This document shows positions 41,325 to 50,407 of a DNA stretch of 64,000 nucleotides, piece after piece. The notes under the pieces were generated by a model. It did no database searches. It had not been told where the DNA came from and saw only the letters and a program-made list of their open reading frames with translations. The stretch covers positions 156,538 through 220,537 of the forward strand of contig CAYUZU010000007.1 in NCBI GenBank assembly GCA_964448675.1, in the 5' to 3' direction. A program made the position numbers and the translations under genes. Origin of the DNA: CAYUZU01 sp964448675. GTDB lineage: Bacteria; Planctomycetota; Phycisphaerae; UBA1845; Fen-1342. Position 1 is the first letter of the stretch. Each line of letters opens with the position of its first letter.

Positions 41325-42287
41325 TTACGCGACCGGGTTCGGCGGTTCGCGTCCATCGAGCACGGCAAGGACATTGTCGGCCACCATCTGCGACATCTTC
41401 TGGCGTGTCACGGTTGTCGCACTGCCCAGGTGGGGCAATACCACCACGTTCTCCAGTTCGGCCAGGCCGGGCGAAAGCCGCGGCTCATGCTCATAAACGT
41501 CAAAACCGGCCCCCGCCAGGCGCCGCTCACGCAATGCCTGCACCAGGGCGGCCTCGTCCACCACCGGCCCGCGGGCCGTGTTGATCAGGATCGCGGTCGA
41601 CTTCATCATGCCAAGCTCGCCCGCCCCAATCATATGCCGCGTGTCGTCGGTCAATGGCACGTGGAGGCTCAGTACGTCGGCTGCCGGCAGCAACTGGTTC
41701 AGATCGACGCGCTTCGCGCCGAGCTGCCGATCCAGCGTTTCGTTCGGCGTACTGTCCGCATACAAGACGTTCATGCCGAAGCCGGCCGTCCGCAATCCCA
41801 CCGCCGTCCCGATCCGTCCCGCGCCGACCAGCCCCAGTGTGGCGCCGCTGAGCTGAAGCCCGAGGAACTGCATCGGTGCCCAGCCGGTCCACTTGCCCGC
41901 GCGCACCAGGCTGTCCCCGGGAACAACGTGACGCGCGACCGCCAGGATCAGCGTCCAAGCCAAGTCCGCCGTGGCGTCGGTCAGCACGCCCGGCGTATTG
42001 GTGGCCCGGACGCCGCGCTGGCCGCAGGCGTCGAGATCGATGTTGTCGTAGCCGACGGCGAAGTTCGCGACGACCTTGAGGTCCGGGCCGGCAGCGTCGA
42101 GCAACGCGGCATCGACGCGCTCGCTGAGCATCGTCACCAGCCCGGTCACGCCGCGTACACGCTCCAGCAGTGCGTCGCGCGTCGGCGGGTCGTCCTGGTC
42201 GAGGATGTCCACATCGAGCCCCGCCTCGCGCAGCAACTCCACCGCCGGCGGCGGCACGCGTCGTGTAATCAGCACACGGTCCGGCAT
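41325..42287 (-). CDS. D-2-hydroxyacid dehydrogenase (glyoxylate/hydroxypyruvate reductase type)
   Basis: It reduces a 2-oxoacid such as glyoxylate or hydroxypyruvate with NAD(P)H. The 320-residue protein has the Rossmann motif LGLVGAGRIGTAVGLR, the catalytic Arg in NTARGPVVDE, Glu in GFDVYEHEP and His in LPHLGSAT. The NFAVGYDNIDLDACGQRG segment is typical of GyaR/HprA-type enzymes. Substrate cannot be told from sequence. AGGGGA precedes the ATG at 42287. It lies between btpA and the GapN-like gene with gaps of 66 and 131 bases. Confidence 0.9.
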   Translation of the reverse strand: MPDRVLITRRVPPPAVELLREAGLDVDILDQDDPPTRDALLERVRGVTGLVTMLSERVDAALLDAAGPDLKVVANFAVGYDNIDLDACGQRGVRATNTPGVLTDATADLAWTLILAVARHVVPGDSLVRAGKWTGWAPMQFLGLQLSGATLGLVGAGRIGTAVGLRTAGFGMNVLYADSTPNETLDRQLGAKRVDLNQLLPAADVLSLHVPLTDDTRHMIGAGELGMMKSTAILINTARGPVVDEAALVQALRERRLAGAGFDVYEHEPRLSPGLAELENVVVLPHLGSATTVTRQKMSQMVADNVLAVLDGREPPNPVA

Positions 42288-42353
42288 GAGAATCCCCTGC
42301 CCATCAGGTCGCAGCGCACGGCCCACGCCAACGCGCTGCGATCGGTTCTGCTC

Positions 42354-43163
42354 TCAGGCCCGGTCGCGCGCCGCGACCAGTTCGCGCACGCGTTTCACAT
42401 CCACCGGGTTGGTTGTCAGGCCGTCTTCCTTCAACGACGTCCCAACGATAAACCCGCGCGCGAAGGGCAGCAACAGCGGCAGCGTCTCGGCCGTCACGCC
42501 GCTGCCGACCCACACCGGCGCGTCGCCCGCGGCCTTGCTCGCCCGGCGGACGCGGTCGACATCGGTGCCTTCGCCAGTCGCGCTGCCCGTGATGATGACC
42601 GCGTCGGCGCCGCCGCGCTGCAAGGTCTCCACGACCTCGTCCTCGATCGGCCGCGGTCTGCCCAGCGGCGAGGAGTGTTTGACGTCGACATCGGCCAGAA
42701 TGCGAATGTGGCGGGCGTCGAGCCGGGCCCGGTCCCGGAGCAGATGATGGGCGATCCCCTGGATGAGGCCCTGGTCCGTGACGCGCGCGCCGCAAAGTAC
42801 GTTGACCCGGATAAACTCCGCTCCGACCGCATGCGCGATGGCCAGCGCGCTCGGCCCATCATTGCGCAGCACGTTTACCCCCAATGGCAGCTTGTGGCGC
42901 TGACGCACCTCATAGGCCACCCGCGTCATCTGGGCCACCACCCATGCCGGCACGCCGCGCGGATAGAATGGCGTGTCGCCGAAGTTCTCGAGCATGAAGC
43001 CGTCCACACCCCCATCGGTCAGTCGGGCGGCGTCTGTCAGCACCTGCTCGATCACGCTCACGAGGTTCGCGTTGCAGCGCGGCGCGCCGGGCAGCGGCGG
43101 CAGATGTAGCATGCCGATGATCGGTTGGGGCGTGGTCTTCCAGGCTGGCAACAGGGGGGCCAT
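42354..43163 (-). CDS. BtpA/SgcQ family TIM-barrel protein
   Basis: The 269-residue protein has IIGMLHLPPLPGAP, GVDGFMLENFGDTPF, LPLGVNVLRNDGPSALAIA, FIRVNVLCGARVTDQG and FIVGTSLKEDG. These are the conserved blocks of BtpA. In cyanobacteria BtpA affects photosystem I assembly, and SgcQ lies in a sugar operon in Escherichia coli; in a non-phototroph the role is unknown and probably enzymatic. The strand order and charge pattern suggest a phosphate-binding barrel. The nearest upstream gene is the ABC permease. Confidence 0.85.
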   Translation of the reverse strand: MAPLLPAWKTTPQPIIGMLHLPPLPGAPRCNANLVSVIEQVLTDAARLTDGGVDGFMLENFGDTPFYPRGVPAWVVAQMTRVAYEVRQRHKLPLGVNVLRNDGPSALAIAHAVGAEFIRVNVLCGARVTDQGLIQGIAHHLLRDRARLDARHIRILADVDVKHSSPLGRPRPIEDEVVETLQRGGADAVIITGSATGEGTDVDRVRRASKAAGDAPVWVGSGVTAETLPLLLPFARGFIVGTSLKEDGLTTNPVDVKRVRELVAARDRA

Positions 43164-43263
43164 GTGTTCACGGTACCCGTTTCGGGGGGTGACGCAAGCG
43201 CGGATGCGGGGTCGGGGGGCGGCAGTGCGGATCGTTTTCGGTTAGTTCAGCCGTGGCCGTGGG

Positions 43264-44115
43264 TTACACGATGTCCGCGAAACGACGCTCGGTGCGGCGG
43301 AATACGAGCAGCCCCAGCAGCAGCAGCAGCGAACCGACCAGCACCGAGGGTAACAGCGTGAGCGGGTCAAAGGCGTGTTCCGGCAGCAGTGCCCAACGCA
43401 TCCCCTCGACCACGCCGACCATGGGGTTGAGCACATACAGCCCAAGCCACCGCTCAGGGATCTGATGCAGGGGGTACGCCACCGGCGTCAGAAACATCCA
43501 CATCTGTGTCGCGAACGGGACGGCCTGCGACACATCGCGAAAGCGCACGTTGATCGCGGCGAAAATGAGTCCGATGCCCAGGGCGTTCAGCACGGCCAGC
43601 GCGACCCAGAGTGGCGCCGTGACGATGTGCCAGGTCAGCGGTACGCCGAAGTACGCGGCCAGCGCCAGGAACATCAGCAGCGCGCACGCCAGATCGACGA
43701 GCATCGCGATCTGGCCGGCGACGGGCAGCAACAGGCGCGGGAAGTAGGCCTTGGTGACCAGTGCCGAGTTCGAAACCAGGCTGACCGTTGCGGCGCGCAG
43801 CGACCGCGCGAAGAAGGTCCACAGCAGCACGCCGGCGTAGCAGAACAACGGATACGGTGTTTCGCCCGCTTCGAAGCCGGCCAGGCCGTGGAACAACAGG
43901 GTGTAGAGGGCGGCCCCCGCGAGTGGTTCGAGCAGGGCCCAGCCGGCCCCCAGGAGCGTCTGCCGGTAGCGCACCCGCACGTCGCGCCAGGCCAGGAAGC
44001 CCAGTAACTCGCGAAACCGCCAGAGTTCGGCGAAGTCCACCAGCGGCTGCCGCGCGCCGGCCTCGATGACCGTCACGTGCGTTGCAGCAGCGGTGGGATG
44101 GACACCAGCGGCCAT
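43264..44115 (-). CDS. ABC-2 type polysaccharide/polyol-phosphate export permease
   Basis: The 283-residue protein has six predicted spans. It starts with a cytoplasmic helix (FLAWRDVRVRYRQTLLGAGW) characteristic of Wzm/KpsM/TagG permeases, which export polysaccharides or teichoic acids, and ends with GLLVFRRTERRFADIV. The LNPMVGVVEGMRW loop is also typical. Its ATPase partner (Wzt/KpsT type) is not adjacent; it may be elsewhere. The ATG at 44115 is three residues upstream of the conserved start; the in-frame run above it belongs to the ATPase gene on this strand. Only 10 bases separate it from that ATPase gene. Confidence 0.85.
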   Translation of the reverse strand: MAAGVHPTAAATHVTVIEAGARQPLVDFAELWRFRELLGFLAWRDVRVRYRQTLLGAGWALLEPLAGAALYTLLFHGLAGFEAGETPYPLFCYAGVLLWTFFARSLRAATVSLVSNSALVTKAYFPRLLLPVAGQIAMLVDLACALLMFLALAAYFGVPLTWHIVTAPLWVALAVLNALGIGLIFAAINVRFRDVSQAVPFATQMWMFLTPVAYPLHQIPERWLGLYVLNPMVGVVEGMRWALLPEHAFDPLTLLPSVLVGSLLLLLGLLVFRRTERRFADIV

Positions 44116-44125
44116 CGTCAAGCGA

Positions 44126-45514
44126 TCACGCCTTGCCGTCGTCGTGGGCGATGTCGACCAGCTTCTCGGCGGATGATTCGGCGGGCATTTCCGCGGTGCG
44201 GCCAGTACGCGCCTGGCGGACTCGCTCCAGGGCGTCGTTGATGCGCCCCTCGACCATCCGCAGCCGCTCCGCAAGCACGTTGCGAATCTCGGCGGTGTCG
44301 TCGCTCTCGGCCGGTGCCGAACTCGGCGTTGCATCGTCGAGCGGCGCTACGGCATCGGAATCCCGAGAAACCGCTGGCGTGGTCTCCGCCGCCGGTTCCT
44401 CGTCGCAGGATGTCGGCACGGCATTGTCCGTCGCCGTGGGCGTCGTGGCAGCGGGCTCGTCGTCTTTCGCTACAGGCGTGCCGGTCGCGGCCGCGGCATC
44501 GTCGTTCTCCACGGAGACGACCGGCTTGGCATTGTCCTCGTGGTCCACGTTGCATTCAATGACGGTCTGGCCGTCGGCGGTCACGATCTCGCCGTCCATC
44601 AGTTTGCGCACGCGCTCGGCGACCTGGGAGAGCTGCGAGACCCGGCTCGTCTTGCCGGCGGTCAGCTGGCGCAACCCCGTCGCGCCGATGCGCTGCCGGG
44701 CCTGCGGCGAGCTCGTGATCGTGCGGACGGTGGCCGCCACGTGCCGCTCGGCGATTTCCTGCCGGTCGTCGCCGTATGCGTCAATCAATGTATTATCGCA
44801 GATCTGATTCGCCAGGGCCGGATTGCCGCCGGTCAATTGGTGGATCATGTCGATCGCGGCTGCGGTGAAGGGGATGTCGTCGCCGCCGACCGCGCTGAAG
44901 CGATAGCGCACATACTGCTCGAGCTCGTCGCGCGACAGCCGGTCGAGCTGGCAGACGCGGAAGATCCGCCGCCGGAGGCGCACCATTCGCGGGCCGGCCA
45001 GTTTCTCGACAAGATTCGGCAGGCCGAAGAGGACGACCGTAACCGCTCCATTCGTGCAGGATTCGCGCGTCAGGATGGCCAGAATATCGTCCCAGCCGTG
45101 CCCCCGCAGGGCGTCGGCGTTGTCGACCACCAGCACGCTGCGCCGTGGCGCGGCCCCGGTTTCCCGCAGCCAGGCCGCGAGGGTCGTCTGGACGGCGGAC
45201 GGTGGGGGCATCACGGCTGTCGGCTGCGTGGTCGCGGGGTGGATGGTCACCTCGGTGCTGTCGCCGGGCTGGCCGATGCCGTGCACCCACAGGACGTGGG
45301 CCCGGGCATTGGCTTCCTCGGCAAACAGCCGGGCCATCATGGTTTTACCGGAACCGGACTCGCCGAGCACCACGCAGCAGGGCTTGCCGGTGCGAAACGC
45401 GTATCGCAACGTGGCCCGCGTTTCGGCATGCGTCGGGGTCTCCACATAGAACTGCGGGTCCGGCTCAGACTCGAACGGGGGGGAGCTCAGATTGAAGTGT
45501 CGATAGGCTTCCAT
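44126..45514 (-). CDS. ExeA/GspA-like AAA ATPase of the PEP-CTERM/EPS locus
   Basis: The 462-residue protein begins MEAYRHFNLSSPPFE, then SEPDPQFYVETPTHAE, the usual start of ExeA-type ATPases. Walker A GESGSGKT, a Walker B region SVLVVDNADAL and a sensor segment VVLFGLPNLVEKL follow. The C-terminal part (about 270-462) is an Ala/Pro/Asp-rich linker and a last coiled helix. Related ATPases are a regular part of PEP-CTERM/XrtA exopolysaccharide loci, where they may handle assembly or secretion. The genes of that kind at 45757-52920 are divergent and adjacent. The ATG at 45514 gives the family N-terminus; an ATG at 45619 is in frame upstream. Confidence 0.85.
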   Translation of the reverse strand: MEAYRHFNLSSPPFESEPDPQFYVETPTHAETRATLRYAFRTGKPCCVVLGESGSGKTMMARLFAEEANARAHVLWVHGIGQPGDSTEVTIHPATTQPTAVMPPPSAVQTTLAAWLRETGAAPRRSVLVVDNADALRGHGWDDILAILTRESCTNGAVTVVLFGLPNLVEKLAGPRMVRLRRRIFRVCQLDRLSRDELEQYVRYRFSAVGGDDIPFTAAAIDMIHQLTGGNPALANQICDNTLIDAYGDDRQEIAERHVAATVRTITSSPQARQRIGATGLRQLTAGKTSRVSQLSQVAERVRKLMDGEIVTADGQTVIECNVDHEDNAKPVVSVENDDAAAATGTPVAKDDEPAATTPTATDNAVPTSCDEEPAAETTPAVSRDSDAVAPLDDATPSSAPAESDDTAEIRNVLAERLRMVEGRINDALERVRQARTGRTAEMPAESSAEKLVDIAHDDGKA

Positions 45515-45544
45515 AGAGCGCACCTGTACTGGCCTGTTTTCATC

Positions 45545-45550
45545 ATTATC
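45545..45550 (-). promoter_or_regulatory. Candidate -10 box of the ExeA-like ATPase gene
   Basis: GATAAT on the minus strand lies about 30 bases before the ATG at 45514. The -35 (TTTCAG at 18 bases) is poor. The rest of the 242-base divergent gap has no clear promoter for the Wza-like gene. Confidence 0.35.
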
Positions 45551-45756
45551 GGTTAAGCGGGAAACGTCCTGAAACGCACGCCCGGCCGTCGAAGGGGGGA
45601 AACGAATATCAGTCGCCATTCCCACAAGCCGATATTTCAAGCCTGCGCTGAATCGGTCGATAACTTCCGCAGAGGGTTGGACCCGTACGTGGAAGCCATG
45701 GATGGCACGCCTTGTTGGCGGATACTGGGTAGCTCACGGAAGCTAAGGGACCCTCG

Positions 45757-46584
45757 ATGGCTGCACTTTGCCCAGGATTAGGATCGCTCGCCGGGCGAAG
45801 GTTGCTGCTTCTCCCCGGCAGTGCCAGCTTGTTGCTCACGCTCCTGTTCACGACCGGCTGTGCCACCCGCCACGACCAGCTCGTGGCCTTCCTGCGGTCG
45901 CACGAAGCCGAGGTGGCCACGGGCGACTACGTCGTGCGCCCGCCCGACACGATCCGCGTCCACGCTCCGATGGCGGACGAGGTCGACGGTGCGACCCAGA
46001 CCGTTCGCGCCGACGGCAAGGTCGTGTTGCGATTGCTGGGCGAGATCGACGTGGTCGGCCTGACGACCCACGAAATCGCCAAGAAGGTCAAGGCGCAGCT
46101 TTCGCGCTACTACGTCGATCCCGAGGTCGAGGTCGAGGTCGCGCGCTACGCCAGCCAGTTCTACTACGTCTTCGGTGAAGTGCATCAGCCAGGTCCGCGC
46201 CAGTTCACCGGCCGCGACACGCTGGTCCAGGCATTGGCGGAGGCCATGCCCACCGACCTGGCGTGGCGCTCGCAGATTCGTGTCGTGCGCCCGGCGGCGG
46301 ACGAGGAGGAGCGCAAGGTCATCGTGATCGATCTCGACAAGATGGTCTACGAGGGCGATCTGACGATGAACGTCCTGCTCCAGGAAGGCGACATCATCCA
46401 GGTGCCGCCCACCCCGCTGGCCTGGCTGGGACACCGCGTGCGTGAGTTGCTCTACCCGGTCGATCCGGTGATGGATGCCTACAACACGCCGGCGCGGCTC
46501 ATCGAATCGACGAACACCTACGAGGACCATTTCGGGGAAGCCGATGATGGTCGCAAGCGCTGGCGGGGCAGGTTCGATCGATGA
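45757..46584 (+). CDS. Wza-like polysaccharide export lipoprotein
   Basis: Outer-membrane polysaccharide export proteins form the exit channel for capsule or exopolysaccharide. The 275-residue protein has a hydrophobic lead (23-31) ending FTTGC35, a lipobox-like site. A poly-export domain follows (VVRPPDTIRVHAPM, ADGKVVLRLLGEIDVVGLT), then a SLBB-like part (QFYYVFGEVHQPGPRQFTGR) and LLQEGDIIQVPPTPL. It is the first gene of a plus-strand EPS operon with a Wzz-like and a kinase gene. No strong ribosome site is seen; TAAGGGA lies shortly before the ATG. Confidence 0.88.
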   Translation: MAALCPGLGSLAGRRLLLLPGSASLLLTLLFTTGCATRHDQLVAFLRSHEAEVATGDYVVRPPDTIRVHAPMADEVDGATQTVRADGKVVLRLLGEIDVVGLTTHEIAKKVKAQLSRYYVDPEVEVEVARYASQFYYVFGEVHQPGPRQFTGRDTLVQALAEAMPTDLAWRSQIRVVRPAADEEERKVIVIDLDKMVYEGDLTMNVLLQEGDIIQVPPTPLAWLGHRVRELLYPVDPVMDAYNTPARLIESTNTYEDHFGEADDGRKRWRGRFDR

Positions 46585-46612
46585 CAGGCACTCCGTAATG
46601 GTGGTCTAAGGT

Positions 46613-48412
46613 ATGGGCACGCAGCAAGGACAAGCCTTCGAGGATCTGCGCAACACCGTCAGCGAGTGTACGCGCATCGTGCGACAGCGCTGGCGCCTGG
46701 CCGCGATCGGGTTGTCCATCGTGGCGTCCGTGGCGTTCTGGTACAGCCAATACCTGCCGCGCGAGTATTCCGCCCAGACGCTCTTCGAGCGGCGCGACGA
46801 CGTCGTGCTCCAGAATCTCGTCCGCAAGAACTCGCCCTACGGCTTCGAGCACCTCAAGACGACCATGAAGATGGACATGATCGGCTCGCGGGCCATGGCG
46901 CGGGCGCTGGCGAACGTCGGACTCGTGCCGGCCGATCAGATCAAGCTGGACGGGGCCTTGACGGAAACGGAGCGCGGCCTGGTGGATGCGGCCGTCGGGC
47001 GCTACCGCCTGCAGCCCGAGATAGGGCTGCTCCACAGCACCTCGAGCCTCGACACGATCCGGCTGACCTGCCATGCCAACGATCCGATCGTGGCCCGCAA
47101 GGTGGTGGTCGCGTTGCGCGACGGCTACATCGAGCATGTCCGCACCCGCATCCGCGAGATTCTCGAGGGCACCAAGGCCTTCTTCGAGGAGGAGGTCGCG
47201 AACATCCGCCGGCGCGTGCAGCAGGCTGACGAGCGGTTGCTGGCACAGACCGCCGAGTTCGAGGGGCTCGATCCCACGGACCTGGTGTCCGCGGGCAATC
47301 GACTGGAGATGCTGCGATCGCGGCGCGACACGTTGTTCCAGGAGAAGGCCGGGCTGGAGGCGGACATCGCCGCCCGCGAGGCCTTCCTCGAGAACGCCCC
47401 CGTGCCGTACGCGCTGCAAGAAGAGACGCCCACGTCTCAACCTGTCGCCGTCAAGGACCAGGCGCTGGGGCGGCCGTCGGCGGCGGAGGCGAAGCTCGAC
47501 GAGGCCATCGAGGCGACGCAGTCTGCGATCATCAACGCGCTGACCGCGCGGCGGATGACCTGGGACCATCCCCATGTCCAGATGCTGGTGATGCGGCGCG
47601 AGTCGCTCGAGGAGCTGAAGAAATCGCTGGCGGAGCTGGGGCCGGACGACATCGGCCTGATTGCCGACACCGCGCCGCCGCCGCCCCCCGAACCCAAGGT
47701 CACCGAGGAGTTCCGCCAGTGGCAGGCCCAGCAGCAGCGCGTGCGCGTGGAACTGGCCGGGCTGCGCGAGCGCCTGGAGGTGGCGGACCGGCAACTGACC
47801 GAGGCCGAAGACCGGCTGATGCGGTTCGAGTCGCTCTATACGCGCATGCTCGACGAGGATGACGAATACCGCCGGATGCTGCAGGAGCGCAATGCCGCCG
47901 CATCCGAGGTCAGTGTCTGGCAGAGCCACCTGATCAGTCTCAAACGCGTGCTCGTGGCCGAGAGCGGCCAGCGCGGCACGCAGTTCTCGCTCCTGGAGGA
48001 GCCGATCGATGTCATGCGCCCGACGCGGCCGCGCGTGGCCTCGATCTTTGTCGTGTCGTCCGGCCTGGGCCTGGCGGCGGCGGCGCTACTGGTGGCGCTG
48101 GCCGAGTTGTTCGACCGTTCGTTCCGCTCGGTTGGGCAGGTCACCCGTGTTCTGGGTGTGCCCGTGCTCGAGTCAATCGGGGTCATCCCCACGCCGCGCG
48201 AGCGCCGCCATCGGATGATGACGCGCCTGATCTGGGCGCCTGTGCTGAGTGTGCTGCTCATGTTGTTGATGGCGACCGCGGGCCTGGCATACACGAGCCT
48301 GGCCATGCCGCGCGTCTACGAGAAGGCCATGAAGCACGTGGACAGCGTGCTGGGCGCAACGGGCATGATGTCGCTGTCGCCGCTGGCCGAGCCGCTCGCC
48401 GAGGGTGTGTGA
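46613..48412 (+). CDS. Wzz/GumC-like polysaccharide chain-length regulator
   Basis: In this 599-residue protein, a first span lies at about 29-48 (RLAAIGLSIVASVAFWYSQYL in parts), a long periplasmic coiled coil occupies about 150-470, and a second span is at about 477-500 (GLGLAAAALLVALAELFDRS). A third, extra span is near 541-562. Such polysaccharide co-polymerases set chain length and activate the partner tyrosine kinase, whose gene overlaps the stop here (TGATG). The layout fits the PEP-CTERM-associated subfamily. The additional C-terminal span is unusual for simple Wzz proteins. Confidence 0.85.
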   Translation: MGTQQGQAFEDLRNTVSECTRIVRQRWRLAAIGLSIVASVAFWYSQYLPREYSAQTLFERRDDVVLQNLVRKNSPYGFEHLKTTMKMDMIGSRAMARALANVGLVPADQIKLDGALTETERGLVDAAVGRYRLQPEIGLLHSTSSLDTIRLTCHANDPIVARKVVVALRDGYIEHVRTRIREILEGTKAFFEEEVANIRRRVQQADERLLAQTAEFEGLDPTDLVSAGNRLEMLRSRRDTLFQEKAGLEADIAAREAFLENAPVPYALQEETPTSQPVAVKDQALGRPSAAEAKLDEAIEATQSAIINALTARRMTWDHPHVQMLVMRRESLEELKKSLAELGPDDIGLIADTAPPPPPEPKVTEEFRQWQAQQQRVRVELAGLRERLEVADRQLTEAEDRLMRFESLYTRMLDEDDEYRRMLQERNAAASEVSVWQSHLISLKRVLVAESGQRGTQFSLLEEPIDVMRPTRPRVASIFVVSSGLGLAAAALLVALAELFDRSFRSVGQVTRVLGVPVLESIGVIPTPRERRHRMMTRLIWAPVLSVLLMLLMATAGLAYTSLAMPRVYEKAMKHVDSVLGATGMMSLSPLAEPLAEGV

Positions 48413-49323
48413 TGAGCTCGATGTCCAAGGTCATGCAGAAGATCGAGGAGGAAGCGGCCCAGCAGGCGGCCCAGGGCGCTGACGCGCCGCAGGACGCGGA
48501 CGGGGCGACGGCCGCGGACCAATCCGCGTTCGTCGCGGAAGGGGAAGCCGCCGCTGGCGCAATGTTCAGCGAGGCACCCTTCGCCAGCGACGAGCTCGAT
48601 GACACGACGGTGGAATGGGATGCGGGCCGCGTCGACCCGGTCGTCGTCGCCTTTCATGACCGCTACTCGGCCATCTGCGAGCAGTACCGCGCCGTGCGGG
48701 CGCGACTGCTGACGATGAACCCCACCGGCGAGCCACAGATCATCGCCATCACCAGCAGCATCCCCGAAGAGGGCAAGAGCGTCTCGACGCTCAACCTGGG
48801 TGTGCTGATGGGCGAGGGCGGCGAACATCGGATCCTGATGGTCGACGGCGATTTCCGCCGGACCTCGCTGGCGCGCATGGTCGGCGTCACGAGCAGCCCG
48901 GGCATGGCCGACTTCATCCAGGGCACCTGCGAGCTCAAGGACATCCTGCAGCCGACGCCCCTGCCCAACGTCAAGCTGCTGCCGGCCGGTGAGGTGCAGG
49001 GCCGTGCCTACAGCGACCTGCTGGCGGGGCAGCGGTTGCCGGCGGCCCTCGAGCGACTGCGTGCGGTCTTCGACTACGTCTTTGTCGATACGCCGCCGGT
49101 GACAACGGTATCCGACGTGTGTCTGCTCGCGCCGCATTGTGACGGTGCCATCATGGTGGTCGAGATGCGCCGCACGCCCGAGCCGACCGTGCAGCAGGCG
49201 GTCCGCACACTCCAGGCGAACAACGTGAAGGTGATGGGTTGCCTGTTGTCGCGCTTCCGTGACCGCGGTGCCGGATACTATGAAAACTACTATTACTCCT
49301 CCTACTACTACAAGAACCGCTGA
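48412..49323 (+). CDS. CpsD/BY-type tyrosine autokinase
   Basis: Bacterial tyrosine kinases regulate exopolysaccharide assembly through cycles of tail phosphorylation. The 303-residue protein has the P-loop TSSIPEEGKS (114-123), the Walker A' ILMVDGDFRR (141-150) and Walker B YVFVDTPPV. The C-terminus has eight tyrosines in its last 15 residues (YYENYYYSSYYYKNR), the expected autophosphorylation cluster. About 80 disordered residues precede the kinase fold. The first base of its ATG is the last base of the Wzz-like stop. It is the cytoplasmic partner of that membrane protein. Confidence 0.92.
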   Translation: MSSMSKVMQKIEEEAAQQAAQGADAPQDADGATAADQSAFVAEGEAAAGAMFSEAPFASDELDDTTVEWDAGRVDPVVVAFHDRYSAICEQYRAVRARLLTMNPTGEPQIIAITSSIPEEGKSVSTLNLGVLMGEGGEHRILMVDGDFRRTSLARMVGVTSSPGMADFIQGTCELKDILQPTPLPNVKLLPAGEVQGRAYSDLLAGQRLPAALERLRAVFDYVFVDTPPVTTVSDVCLLAPHCDGAIMVVEMRRTPEPTVQQAVRTLQANNVKVMGCLLSRFRDRGAGYYENYYYSSYYYKNR

Positions 49324-50398
49324 GGCCGGGCGGCCGTCGTACGACCAGAGCCGGGCCGCCCCCGCGGTACGCGCGATCGACGACGCGGCAACCAGCGCCC
49401 GATGGGGGGACTACGTCGCGCGTGCCACCGACGGCAGCTTCTTCCACCATCCCGACTGGTGCGCGTGCGTGGCGGCGACGTTCGGCCACCGGCCGCGTCA
49501 CCTGTGCGCCACGCGCGGCGACGAGATCGTCGGCGTGCTGCCGCTGATGGAGGTCAACAGTCTGCTCGCGGGCCGGATGCTGATCAGCGTGCCGTACGCC
49601 ACCTATGGTGGGATCCTCGCGGATGACACCGCCGTCACGGAAGCCCTCACCCACGCCGCGACGGAACTGGCCCAGGCCCGCCGGGCACGCGTGCTGGAGC
49701 TGCGTTCGGCGTGTGCCGCGGTGCCGTCGTTCGACCCGATCGCGGGGTACCTGGGTTTCGTGGGCGACCTGCCCGCCCGGGCGGAAGACGTGCCGGCCAC
49801 GATCCCGCGCAAGGCGCGGGCCGCGGCCCGCCAGGCGCGCGATCGCGCCGGGGTGATCGTGCAGCACGACAGCAGCCTGCTGCGGACCGTCTGGGACCTT
49901 TACTGCCGCAGCATGCGCCGCCTCGGCTCGCTCAACTATCCGCTCTCGTTTTTCGAACGGTTGCAGCAGCGCCTGGGCAGCCGCCTGTGGGTCTCCGTTG
50001 CGTGGCAAGCCGGCCGGCCGGTGTTCGGCGTGATCAGCTTCGTCTTCGGTGACACGCTGCTGCCCTACGTGTCCGGTGCGGACGAACGCATCCGCTGCGA
50101 CGGGGCCGCCAACCTGCTGTACTGGTCGCTGCGCGAGCGCGGCGTGAACAGCGGCCTGCGGCGCTTCGACTACGGCCGCAGCCGGGCGGACAACAAGGGC
50201 GCGGCCGGCTTCAAGAAGAACCAGGGGTTCGAGCCGTTCCCGCTCGGGTATCAGCGATTCGTGCCGCCCGGCCGGAAGCCGCCGAACCTGAAACCGACCA
50301 ATCCGCGGTTCGCCGCCGCGCGCCGTATCTGGCCGCGACTGCCGCTGCCGCTCACGCGTGCTCTGGGGGTGTGGTTGTCCAAATCCGTGCCGGGGTAG
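49280..50398 (+). CDS. FemAB-like GNAT protein of PEP-CTERM system
   Basis: The 372-residue protein is of the FemAB/GNAT fold type. Visible blocks are FFHHPDWCACVAATFGHRP, GVLPLMEVNS, SVPYATYGG and FDYGRSRADNKGAAGFKKNQ, which is the pattern of FemAB-related proteins in PEP-CTERM loci. FemAB enzymes add amino acids from aminoacyl-tRNA to cell-wall precursors; the substrate here is unknown. It overlaps the kinase gene by 44 bases. I chose the ATG at 49280; a GTG at 49259 is in frame but lies deeper in the upstream gene. Confidence 0.82.
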   Translation: MKTTITPPTTTRTAEAGRPSYDQSRAAPAVRAIDDAATSARWGDYVARATDGSFFHHPDWCACVAATFGHRPRHLCATRGDEIVGVLPLMEVNSLLAGRMLISVPYATYGGILADDTAVTEALTHAATELAQARRARVLELRSACAAVPSFDPIAGYLGFVGDLPARAEDVPATIPRKARAAARQARDRAGVIVQHDSSLLRTVWDLYCRSMRRLGSLNYPLSFFERLQQRLGSRLWVSVAWQAGRPVFGVISFVFGDTLLPYVSGADERIRCDGAANLLYWSLRERGVNSGLRRFDYGRSRADNKGAAGFKKNQGFEPFPLGYQRFVPPGRKPPNLKPTNPRFAAARRIWPRLPLPLTRALGVWLSKSVPG

Positions 50399-50407
50399 GA
50401 GGGTGCG

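Noticed and set aside
41184..43109. 641-codon plus-strand open frame
   Set aside because: Antisense to the 2-hydroxyacid dehydrogenase and BtpA genes; shadow of their codon bias.
45703..45719. Sigma-54 promoter before the Wza-like gene
   Set aside because: TGGCAC and TTGGC are present, but the spacing is one base too long and the -12 GC is not in place.
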